NCBI RefSeq assembly: GCF_000428865.1
Contig: NZ_AUAT01000010.1
Span: forward strand, 1-64,000
Direction of reading: 5' to 3'
Origin: Eremococcus coleocola DSM 15696
GTDB taxonomy: Bacteria; Bacillota; Bacilli; Lactobacillales; Aerococcaceae
DNA: 64,000 bases
The position numbers were made by a program, and so were the translations under genes. Below, piece after piece: positions 8,441-15,927 of this stretch. Position 1 is the first letter of the stretch. Each line of letters opens with the position of its first letter. The notes beneath the pieces are model-generated. The model was given only the letters and a program-made list of their open reading frames with translations. It did not search any database and was not told the DNA's origin.

Positions 8441-9649
8441 TTAATGATATAAGTCAAACCGACCTTTGGCAAAGACTTCTTTAAGTCCACCAATATCCAT
8501 TAAAGACTTATTCATAATAATTTTCTTCATGAATGAAGCTGGATAACCCTTAAGATTGGTTGACCCTACAACGCCTAAGCCGCGAGTATTACCCACTGAA
8601 GCCACGGTTCCGGCAGACTTAAAGGAGAAATTTTCAGTCGCTTGACCTTGCAATTGATGGTCTAAGTTCTTAGCCACATGCTCACCCATGGCAATGGCGA
8701 TTTGGGCAGTCGTTGGGAATGGACGGTCAGAAGACTTATCCATAAAGGCTGCCACATCACCAATAATATAAACACTATCATGATCTGGATCACGCAAATC
8801 ATCTGCAACGATGACACGACCACGACGAGCCTTGAAGCCAGAATCTTCCATAACTGGGGAACCTGACACACCTGTCGTCCAAACAATGGTTGAAGTGGTG
8901 ATACTTTCCAGTTCTTCACTGTCCTTGGATGTGCTATAGAGCACTTTACCTGGTTGGATTTCTTTAATCATACAACCTAATTTTAATTGTACATCTAATT
9001 TGTCTAATAAATCGATGGCATAGTTAGCCATTTCTTCTTTAAACATTGGCAAAATTTTAGGAGCTGCTTCGACACAAATAATTTGAATCTCTTTAGGATC
9101 GACGCCCGCAATTTGCGCATAACGAGCACGTTCGTCCACAAAGGCACCGGCTAATTCAATCCCAGTAAAGCCCGCACCACAGATTACTAATTTTAAATCA
9201 TCTGGATCTTTAGTGGTTTGATAAGCTTTCATCCGGTCTAAAATATGATTATGAACTGCTTCAGCGGTATCAATATTAACCATTTGTAAAGCATTCTCCA
9301 TGGCCCCTTTAATACCAAAGGTTTCAGAAACAAAACCTAAAGCAACCACCAGATAATCATATTTAATTTGACCTTGAGCTTTTAAAGTTACAACTTGTTG
9401 GTCTTTATCAATATGGGTTACTTGGTCTTGGATAAACTTAACCTAATTTGAATGAATCACATCTGCGATTGGATAAGATATTTTATCACGGTCAACAGAA
9501 CCAGCTGCCACTTCATGGATTTCAGTTGCTTCGCAGTGATAATCATTCATATCAACTAGGGTAATATGGAAGTCACCAGACTTCTTTTGTAAACTTACAA
9601 CTGTTTTGAGACCAGCATAACCGGCACCTAAGACTACTATTTCTTGCAT
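8441..9649 (-). pseudogene. ndh: Type II NADH dehydrogenase, interrupted by one in-frame TAG
   Basis: The sequence encodes a full-length ~402-residue NDH-2, a membrane-bound FAD enzyme that passes electrons from NADH to quinone. The N-terminal VVLGAGYAGLK motif binds FAD. A second Rossmann region (VICGAGFTGIELA) and the VYIIGDVAAF stretch follow. The frame is unbroken except for TAG at 9443-9445, in the context VIHSN-stop-VKFIQDQV, where related proteins have an ordinary residue. The 5' piece has 68 residues and the 3' piece is open. AAAGGAG precedes two candidate ATGs; 9649 has the better spacing and 9658 is the alternative. A nonsense mutation, readthrough or a sequencing error are all possible. 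Confidence 0.88.
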
Positions 9650-9664
9650 GTTCAACATTCTCCT

Positions 9665-10564
9665 TTAAAAAATAATTCCTAAAAAATAAGTAAGACAATG
9701 AATACTAGAACCGAAAGCCAAAATCTTAACTGCACAAATAAAAGTTTGACTTTTGACTTGCTTATGATAAAGTTGACTCGTTTGTTTAATCACAAATGGG
9801 ACCAAAAGAAACGTAAGTAAAACAGATATAGGAGCTAAGCCAAAATAATATTGAAAAAATATTGCAACAAATGCTAGGCAATTATTAGCGATAAAAAGTC
9901 GCAAAGACCAAGGAATCCCCAGGTAATGGACCAAAGTATAACGGCGATTGGCTTCATCCTCGGCTTTATCACACAAGTTATTAGCTAACATCAAGTTAGC
10001 AATCCACAAGGTGTTAGGCAGAGCAATGAGGGCAAGCGAAGCTAGACTAGTCAAGGACCAGGTAAAATGTGGATAAACATTCAGATAGACACAGATTAGA
10101 CTGATCATAAAACCCATGGTAAAGCCTGAAAAGAACTCACCTAAAGGCAAGGACGATAAGGGGCGTGGCCCACCTGAATAGAGGAGTCCGACCGCATAGC
10201 AAAAACCCCCCATAATCAAAATAGGAAACCCCACAAAATAGGCTAACACTAAACCAATCAAAAAAGAAATGACTAAGAAACTATACATTAGGCTTTGGAC
10301 TCGCTTAATCGATAAGTTCTCACGTCCAATAATGTTGGTCTGACGCTGGTAATCTTGATCAAGGGCACGATGATAGTCATTATAATTATCCCAAATATCA
10401 ACAAACATATTAAATAAGAGCATGGATATAAAAAATAAAAGTAAATACACCAAATTCAGATGGTGATAAAAATAATAACTATAGCAAAGGCCAATTAAAA
10501 AAGGTAAGACACTGGCAGTTTTAGCTTTCATCTCAACAAGTTCTAAGAAGACCGCTAGGGTCAT
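9665..10564 (-). CDS. menA: 1,4-dihydroxy-2-naphthoate polyprenyltransferase
   Basis: A UbiA-family membrane enzyme that joins the polyprenyl chain to 1,4-dihydroxy-2-naphthoate and gives demethylmenaquinone. About eight hydrophobic segments are visible. The two Asp-rich motifs are in NMFVDIWDNYND (near residue 60) and NNLCDKAEDEANRRYT (near residue 205). The start at 10564 has GAGGG five bases upstream; 10582 is the weaker alternative. The gene is followed by ndh after 15 bases, so they share a promoter (10620-10648). No genes for making the naphthoate head group are in this window. Confidence 0.9.
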   Translation of the reverse strand: MTLAVFLELVEMKAKTASVLPFLIGLCYSYYFYHHLNLVYLLLFFISMLLFNMFVDIWDNYNDYHRALDQDYQRQTNIIGRENLSIKRVQSLMYSFLVISFLIGLVLAYFVGFPILIMGGFCYAVGLLYSGGPRPLSSLPLGEFFSGFTMGFMISLICVYLNVYPHFTWSLTSLASLALIALPNTLWIANLMLANNLCDKAEDEANRRYTLVHYLGIPWSLRLFIANNCLAFVAIFFQYYFGLAPISVLLTFLLVPFVIKQTSQLYHKQVKSQTFICAVKILAFGSSIHCLTYFLGIIF

Positions 10565-10597
10565 GGCATCCCTCATTTCCAATTATAAAGTAAGACA

Positions 10598-10608
10598 AAG
10601 TGTCACTT
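10598..10608. promoter_or_regulatory. Small palindrome downstream of the menA promoter, candidate operator
   Basis: AAGTGTCACTT is a palindrome around a central T. It contains the half-site TGTCACTT found in the cydA leader palindrome at 8335-8342. It covers the expected transcription start of menA-ndh. Confidence 0.45.
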
Positions 10609-10619
10609 CTTCCTTAATC

Positions 10620-10648
10620 ATTATAAAACAAAATCAGGTCACTGTTAA
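10620..10648 (-). promoter_or_regulatory. Promoter of menA-ndh
   Basis: Minus strand TTAACA (10648-10643), a 17-base spacer and a perfect TATAAT (10625-10620), 56 bases upstream of the chosen menA start. Confidence 0.75.
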
Positions 10649-10859
10649 ATGAATTAAGTCAAGATTATAAAAAAATAGTGATTACTTTTAACTTTACCCT
10701 TGTGAAAGTATATTCTAATCCTCCCAGCTATATTTATCTATTTAGGAGGGTATCGTCAGAAAAAAATAAGTCCACTTATAAAGCTTAAAAATAAGTGTTA
10801 TTTGATGTTATATTTAAGCTTTTTACCTATTTTTATTCTATAAATATTAAGACAAGCAT
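10649..10859. other. AT-rich gene-free stretch upstream of menA
   Basis: No open frame with a ribosome binding site was found here. It holds a weak CCTCC/GGAGG inverted repeat near 10720-10750. It also holds an AAGCTTAAA-ATAA / TTAT-ATTTAAGCTT hairpin at 10779-10824 with a T-run on the plus side, which may be a further terminator. Confidence 0.5.
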
Positions 10860-10910
10860 AAAAAAATACCACTACTATTCCCTGAAGCTTTGGAAGCAGT
10901 GGTCTTTATT
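10860..10910 (-). terminator. Terminator of the orphan solute-binding protein gene (bidirectional)
   Basis: ACCACT (10868-10873) and AGTGGT (10898-10903) close a stem with inner TTCC/GGAA. On the minus strand the stem is followed by ATTTTTT. Confidence 0.7.
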
Positions 10911-11036
10911 TTGTGAAATAAAGCTCATTTTATAAAACTATTAGCTGAACTTATAGAAAGTGTAAAAAACTTATATAGTATCTATCCCTTCCGATGCATC
11001 ATTTTCAGGTAGAAACTTAGTCCAAACACCCTATTT

Positions 11037-12209
11037 TCAATTTGATTTTGAATCGGACACTTCATAATTATCGGCAGCTACAACTTGTCCTTCTTCTAGT
11101 TGAACTACTATAGCTGTTTTTAGAGGGTTATGGTTTTCGTCCATGGTAAAAGTTCCAGTTACTCCATGATAGTCTTTAGTTTGGGCAAGGGCTTCTTTCA
11201 CCGCTTGTGGCTCAGTCGTACCCACCCGTTCGATGGCATCCATTAATACCATGGCCGCATCATAGCCTAAAGCTTCAAAGGCACCGGGTTCTTTTCCGTA
11301 TTTATCCTTAAACGCTTGGATAAAATCTTGAACGGTTTTATCTTCTGAAACGAGGGAGAAATGGTCGGTATAGTAAATTTCATTGGCATATTCATTGCTT
11401 GCTAATTGAGTCAGAATTTGACTAGAATAACCATCGCCGCCTAAAATCGGTGTCTGGATGCCTAATTCACGGGCTTGGTGGATAAATAAACCTGCCTCAG
11501 TATAATAAGTCGGCATATAAATCACATCGACATCCTGGTTGAGTAACTTAGTGATAATCACTGAAAAATCAACATCCCCCGCAGCCATACTATCTTCTAG
11601 CACGACTTGACCGCCTAGGGCCTGGAATTTGGCTTTGAAATTGTCAGCCAAGCCTGTAGCATAATCTGAAGTAGTATCAACCACTACCGCAGCCTTCTGA
11701 GCTTTTAGTTGGTCATGAGCATAGCCAGCCGCCGCAATCCCTTGATAAGAGTCCGCAAAACAAACCCGGAAGAGATAGTCTAAAACTTTGCCTTGATCAT
11801 CCAAGGTAATCGTATCACCAGTGGCGGCCGGTAAGACTGTCGGAAGCTGGCCCTTAGTAATCAAAGGAATCTCAGCTTGCGCATTGCCTGTCGTTGCTGG
11901 GCCTACAATCCCAACCACTCCTTCAGTCACTAAACGTTGGGCAACGGAAGCAGATTCGGTCAGGTCTGACTTATTGTCATAAACTACTGCTTCAACTAAC
12001 TGTCCATCGAGGAGACCTCCATTTTGATTGACTTGGTCGATAGCTAAGTCTAATCCATCCTTCATGGCTTGACCATAGGCAGCTGCCGCCCCTGATAATT
12101 CATAATTACCGCCGATTTTTATGGATTGAGCCGCTAGGGCCGTTTGGCCCCCTACTAATAAATAGACTAGCATAACTAGTCCAAACTGAACTAATTTTTT
12201 ATATGACAC
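11037..12209 (-). CDS. Orphan branched-chain amino acid type ABC solute-binding protein
   Basis: A periplasmic-binding-protein type I (LivJ-like) protein of ~390 residues, the capture component for a branched-chain amino acid or related ligand importer. The mature part opens SIKIGGNYELSGAAAAYGQA and has the family's VGIVGPATTGNAQAEIP stretch. The start is the GTG at 12209, preceded by AGGAGGGG at five bases; an upstream in-frame TTG at 12245 lacks a site. The signal peptide (residues 1-27) ends in a signal peptidase I type ALAA and has no lipobox cysteine, which is unusual for a Gram-positive binding protein. No permease or ATPase gene is next to it. It has its own promoter and terminator. 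Confidence 0.88.
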   Translation of the reverse strand: MSYKKLVQFGLVMLVYLLVGGQTALAAQSIKIGGNYELSGAAAAYGQAMKDGLDLAIDQVNQNGGLLDGQLVEAVVYDNKSDLTESASVAQRLVTEGVVGIVGPATTGNAQAEIPLITKGQLPTVLPAATGDTITLDDQGKVLDYLFRVCFADSYQGIAAAGYAHDQLKAQKAAVVVDTTSDYATGLADNFKAKFQALGGQVVLEDSMAAGDVDFSVIITKLLNQDVDVIYMPTYYTEAGLFIHQARELGIQTPILGGDGYSSQILTQLASNEYANEIYYTDHFSLVSEDKTVQDFIQAFKDKYGKEPGAFEALGYDAAMVLMDAIERVGTTEPQAVKEALAQTKDYHGVTGTFTMDENHNPLKTAIVVQLEEGQVVAADNYEVSDSKSN

Positions 12210-12234
12210 GTTTTCCCCTCCTATGAATATTGTA

Positions 12235-12263
12235 AGTATAATCAACTGACTTTACTAATTCAA
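12235..12263 (-). promoter_or_regulatory. Promoter of the solute-binding protein gene
   Basis: Minus strand TTGAAT, a 17-base spacer and TATACT (12240-12235), 26 bases upstream of the GTG start. Confidence 0.7.
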
Positions 12264-12357
12264 TTTAATCGTAAAATAATTTTAAAAATTATTTATTAAA
12301 TGAATGTTTGCGATAAGTTGCGAGTCTCTTTTAACTTGTCTCTTGGTCTAGGAAAAA

Positions 12358-12383
12358 TGTGCATTGTAACTTTTCAATGCACA
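12358..12383. repeat. Perfect 9-bp palindrome between two genes
   Basis: TGTGCATTG and CAATGCACA are separated by eight bases. No T-run follows on either strand. It lies about 95 bases upstream of the solute-binding protein promoter and could be an operator. Confidence 0.45.
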
Positions 12384-12418
12384 CGCCACATATTTTCCCT
12401 CTTGTTACTAGGAAATAT

Positions 12419-12455
12419 ACAAAAAAGCCAACTCTTTTCTGTAAAAAGGTTGGCC
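12419..12455 (-). terminator. Terminator of the aldo/keto reductase gene
   Basis: GCCAAC (12427-12432) and GTTGGC (12449-12454) form the stem. The minus-strand reading ends in TTTTTT. Confidence 0.8.
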
Positions 12456-12482
12456 TAAATCAATCATACTTAACTTTTATTC

Positions 12483-13325
12483 CTAGAAATCTCCTTTATC
12501 AGGATCGGTCATTTCAACAATACCTTCCAAGTGATTCAAGCGTTCAATATCTTCTGGGCTTAAATCAAAGTCAAAAATATTTAAGTTTGACTTGATATTA
12601 GCCGGTGTCTTAGACCGTGGTAACGGCAAGAAACCATGATGAAGTGACCAACGTAGACAGATTTGAGCAACCGTTCGGTCATATTTAGCAGCCATTTCTT
12701 TCAAGGTTTCATTTGAGAAGGCACCACCTTTACCTAGTGGAGAATAGGCTTCAATCTGGATCTCCTTATCTTGGCAGTATTTAACTAACTCATCTTGGGT
12801 CAAACCAGGAGACAAGGAAATTTGATTCACATGAGGCACAACTTCAGCAGTCTTTAATAATTCTTCAATATGGTGAATTTGGAAGTTAGAAATACCGATG
12901 GCTTTGATTTTACCCTCTTTATAGAAATCTTCCATTGCCCGCCAAACTTCTTTATTCCGTTCTTTCCAAGCATCATCTTCCCGGAAAGCTTTTGGATTTG
13001 GCCAATGGATTAAAAGTAAGTCTAAGTAATCCACTTGTAGTTTTGCCATAGAACGTTGGATAGAACTATAGGCTTCTTCATAGGTGCCACGGGTATTCCA
13101 TACCTTAGTGGTTAAGAATATATCTTCCCGGTTTACCCCTGAGTCAATGATTGCCTGACCTACACTCTTTTCATTACCATAGGCTTGGGCTGTATCAATA
13201 TGGTTATAGCCATATTCTAAGGCCTTTGATACTGAATTATAGGCCATTTCTCCTTCTTCCAGCTGCCAGGTACCGAAGCCTAATTTTGGAATTTCAACAC
13301 CGTTACTTAATTTATAAGTTTCCAT
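12483..13325 (-). CDS. Aldo/keto reductase (AKR5-like, NADPH-dependent)
   Basis: A 280-residue TIM-barrel oxidoreductase of the diketogluconate reductase/glyoxal reductase group, which reduces aldehydes and ketones with NADPH. The catalytic tetrad is complete: Asp44 and Tyr49 in HIDTAQAYGNE, Lys74 in TTKVWN and His107 in LLLIHWPNP. The C-terminal PLPRSKTPANIKSN stretch binds the cofactor phosphate. AAAGAGG precedes the ATG. It is a single gene with its own terminator and a near-perfect cre site upstream. The physiological substrate cannot be read from the sequence. Confidence 0.9.
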   Translation of the reverse strand: METYKLSNGVEIPKLGFGTWQLEEGEMAYNSVSKALEYGYNHIDTAQAYGNEKSVGQAIIDSGVNREDIFLTTKVWNTRGTYEEAYSSIQRSMAKLQVDYLDLLLIHWPNPKAFREDDAWKERNKEVWRAMEDFYKEGKIKAIGISNFQIHHIEELLKTAEVVPHVNQISLSPGLTQDELVKYCQDKEIQIEAYSPLGKGGAFSNETLKEMAAKYDRTVAQICLRWSLHHGFLPLPRSKTPANIKSNLNIFDFDLSPEDIERLNHLEGIVEMTDPDKGDF

Positions 13326-13362
13326 AAAACCGCCTCTTTCTATTAATCATATTTTAATTTTA

Positions 13363-13376
13363 ACATAGCGCTTTCA
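13363..13376 (-). promoter_or_regulatory. cre operator upstream of the aldo/keto reductase
   Basis: Minus strand TGAAAGCGCTATGT matches the consensus TGWAARCGYTWNCW at 13 of 14 positions. It lies 38 bases upstream of the start codon. Confidence 0.7.
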
Positions 13377-13399
13377 TAGACACTAGAAATTTGAATTGC

Positions 13400-13858
13400 C
13401 TATATTATTTTATTTTGCTCTAAATATTCAAGGTCTAACTCTGCTATCCGCTCAATAGTATAATTATCCATAAGCGCATCAACATAATAATCCCCCGCTG
13501 ATAACTATGCATAATCATTATTTAGGAAAACATGGATTTGCCATTTATCTTGATAATAGACGAGAGTTCCTATGTGTCGCAAGGTGTTATCTCCCCCACA
13601 ATTAAATCAATCTTCAAAAGAACGAATCTTAACCCGATCATACTCAAAATAGAAATGATTCGACAAATTTTTCATTTTTTTACCGTCTATTTCCATTTGG
13701 CGCATAAATAATATTTGCTTGTTTTCCAAATAGAGGGGAGAATCTTGACTCCCTTCAAACCCAGAATTATCACCACCAAGTTCTAGGGCCTTTTCCTTAG
13801 AATAAGTCAAACTCTGTTTGTTTATATCGAACCACCGATAATTTTGATTTAAATTCAT
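13400..13858 (-). pseudogene. Unknown small protein gene with two in-frame stop codons
   Basis: A well-placed AAGGAG and ATG at 13858 open an 83-residue frame ending in TGA at 13607-13609. The same frame continues with protein-like sequence (CGGDNTLRHIGTLVYYQDKW, IERIAELDLEYLEQNK), through a second stop, TAG at 13505-13507, to a final stop at 13400. The ancestral product would be ~152 residues, cytoplasmic and without membrane segments. I do not recognise the family. The divergent LysR gene starts 106 bases away, so the pair may once have been regulator and target. Confidence 0.6.
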
Positions 13859-13897
13859 TGCAAACTCCTTATAAATTTATGAATTTCTATTTATGAA

Positions 13898-13911
13898 TGA
13901 AAACGTTTTTG
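13898..13911. promoter_or_regulatory. cre-like site between the unknown pseudogene and the LysR gene
   Basis: The minus-strand reading matches the cre consensus at 12 of 14 positions around a central AAAACGTTTT. It overlaps the -35 region of the LysR promoter. Confidence 0.55.
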
Positions 13912-13935
13912 TTAGAATAATAAGTGTAATATAAT
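13909..13935 (+). promoter_or_regulatory. Probable promoter of the LysR gene
   Basis: TTGTTA (13909-13914), a short 15-base spacer and TATAAT (13930-13935). The short spacing lowers confidence. Confidence 0.45.
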
Positions 13936-13964
13936 TGATAATTTTCTTAGAGGAGTGGGCACGA

Positions 13965-14843
13965 TTGAATATACAACATATAAAATACTTCATTGCTGTT
14001 GCTGAACACCGCAATATCTCTAAAGCAGCTCAAGGATTATACCTCTCTCAACCTTCACTTTCCCTTACGATTAAAAATTTAGAAGCTGAACTGGGTAGCC
14101 CCTTAATCTATTATAAAAACCGTAAAATGTATCTTACAGATTTTGGTGAATATGTTTTTACTGAAGGTAAGAAAATTCTAGAAAACTATGACACCTTTGT
14201 CGAAAAAATTAACAATTTTCACCAACAGGTTCCCCAAAAAATTGCGATTGGGTCAACCAACTTATTTGTCTTACAACATCAAGAGAAAATTGTGAAGTTT
14301 ATTGATTCTACGCCTGAAGCTGAAATTCACTCGATCCAAACCGGTTCAATCCATTTGCAGGATATGCTAGTTCAGGAAGAAATTGATCTTGGACTCATCT
14401 CTGATCCCATTGTACTTCCCAATATAGTCATTGAACCGCTCAACATTGGTTACGATGTCAGTGTTGTTATCTCAGCAGACAATCCTCTAGCCGCTCAAGC
14501 TAAACTCCAGTTTAAAGACTTAGAAGCACTTAATTTCTGTGTTCTAAGTGAAGATTATGTCTTATCAAATCGCTATTTAATTGAACGGGGTAAAGAAAAT
14601 CATTTTGAACCCCATATCTCCTTTATTCACAATGATTGGGAGATTCTAGTCCACTATACTAAACAATTAAAAGCCGTCTGCCTTTTACCTTCAGCACTTG
14701 AAAGTAATTGTGTGGTAGACGGCCTAAAATGGATTCCGCTGGATGATCCAATAAATTATTTTCCAGTCAATGTAGCATACTTAAAAGATAAGAAACTTTC
14801 AAAATTAGCCCTAAAGCTAATCAACTGTTTAAAAGAAGATTAA
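13965..14843 (+). CDS. LysR family transcriptional regulator
   Basis: A 292-residue regulator with the LysR winged helix-turn-helix at residues 1-60 (NIQHIKYFIAVAEHRNISKAA, then YLSQPSLSLTIKNLEAELG) and a periplasmic-binding-type effector domain after that. I chose the TTG at 13965, with AGAGGAG upstream, because family members start MNIQ-IKYF; a further in-frame TTG at 13935 is less likely. It converges on the butyrate kinase gene and its terminator lies inside that gene's 3' end. Likely targets are itself, the divergent broken gene or the facing 2-oxoacid operon. The effector is unknown. Confidence 0.85.
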   Translation: MNIQHIKYFIAVAEHRNISKAAQGLYLSQPSLSLTIKNLEAELGSPLIYYKNRKMYLTDFGEYVFTEGKKILENYDTFVEKINNFHQQVPQKIAIGSTNLFVLQHQEKIVKFIDSTPEAEIHSIQTGSIHLQDMLVQEEIDLGLISDPIVLPNIVIEPLNIGYDVSVVISADNPLAAQAKLQFKDLEALNFCVLSEDYVLSNRYLIERGKENHFEPHISFIHNDWEILVHYTKQLKAVCLLPSALESNCVVDGLKWIPLDDPINYFPVNVAYLKDKKLSKLALKLINCLKED

Positions 14844-15920
14844 TTATTTCTTCATGGCCTCTTCCAAAGAAGAGGCTTTTTCTATACCAGTGATGACACG
14901 GAAACCACCTTTAGCAAGCGCAATGGCTTCAAACTCACCCGCGTAAATTTTAAGAGGAGCAATAAAATTAACCCGCTCTTCTATTAATTGGCATAAATAA
15001 TCATAATGGGCCATGCCACCCGTTAAAGCGATATAGTCAACTTTACCCTTGAGTGAAACGGCTAAAGTAGCAATACATTTAGCCAATTGTAAAGCAAAGG
15101 CTTGAATCACTTCATCGGCCTCTTGATCACCTTGCTTAACTCTATCTTCAATTTCTCTTAAATCTTTGGTGCCACAAAGAGACTGTAAGCCCGCTTCAGC
15201 TCTAACTTTCTTGCTAAGCTCCTGAACCCCTAATTCTTTGGCTAATTTTAAGACTTCTTTTACAGGTAAGCCCCCAGAACGTTCGGCCGAAAACATAATT
15301 TCATCATCAGTAACAAAGTCAACAATATCTCCTTGAGTATGGGCTGAGGCAGTTGCACCCCCACCAATATGTACAATAATCAAATTAGCTTTGTCATAGT
15401 CCAAACCATTATCACTGGCTAAACGACGCGCAACGGCTCGCATATTGAGATGATGTCCGATACTCTTACGTTGAATTTCTTTCAAGCCTGTATATCGCGC
15501 GATTGGCATCATTGAGTCAACTGTGACTGGATCATAGATTAAAGCTTGACATGACTCATTACCAAAATGATCACGAATGGCCGCAGCTAAACCCGCACCT
15601 AAATTTGAAGCGTGTTCTAGCACTGGATGGTTCTTCAAATGATCGATTAATTCAGCATCGACTTTAATCGCTCCAGCTTTTACAGGGCCGATGAGACCCC
15701 CACGCCCCACAACCGCATCAAGGTCTTGGCTGATTCCATGATTTTCCAAGAGTACCTGGATATCTTGGTAGCGTATCTCAAATTGATCATAAATCTTAGC
15801 ATAATCTTTTAATTGATCAGGTGTATAGATGACTTCATCTTTCCACACAAGATCCGTATCTTCAAAATAGGCAATCTTGGTTGAAGTGGCACCCGGATTA
15901 ACGATTACTATTTTCTTCAT
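14844..15920 (-). CDS. buk: Butyrate kinase (acyl kinase, ASKHA fold)
   Basis: Transfers phosphate from an acyl phosphate (butyryl, isobutyryl or isovaleryl) to ADP, giving ATP and a free short-chain acid. The N-terminal IVIVNPGATSTKIA is the nucleotide-binding hallmark of the acetate/butyrate kinase superfamily. VGRGGLIGPV (near residue 70) and VHIGGGATASAH (near 195) are family motifs. The ATG at 15920 is preferred to 15941, because AGGGA lies upstream. Eight bases separate it from ptb. It closes the 2-oxoacid operon and would harvest energy from the acyl-CoA made by the dehydrogenase complex. Confidence 0.93.
   Translation of the reverse strand: MKKIVIVNPGATSTKIAYFEDTDLVWKDEVIYTPDQLKDYAKIYDQFEIRYQDIQVLLENHGISQDLDAVVGRGGLIGPVKAGAIKVDAELIDHLKNHPVLEHASNLGAGLAAAIRDHFGNESCQALIYDPVTVDSMMPIARYTGLKEIQRKSIGHHLNMRAVARRLASDNGLDYDKANLIIVHIGGGATASAHTQGDIVDFVTDDEIMFSAERSGGLPVKEVLKLAKELGVQELSKKVRAEAGLQSLCGTKDLREIEDRVKQGDQEADEVIQAFALQLAKCIATLAVSLKGKVDYIALTGGMAHYDYLCQLIEERVNFIAPLKIYAGEFEAIALAKGGFRVITGIEKASSLEEAMKK
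14857..14882 (+). terminator. LysR gene terminator embedded in the 3' end of buk
   Basis: GCCTCTTC (14857-14864) and GAAGAGGC (14869-14876) with a CAAA loop, then TTTTT on the plus strand. It is read out of the last codons of butyrate kinase on the other strand. No T-run exists on the minus strand, so the operon has no obvious terminator of its own here. Confidence 0.75.
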
Positions 15921-15927
15921 ATTATCC

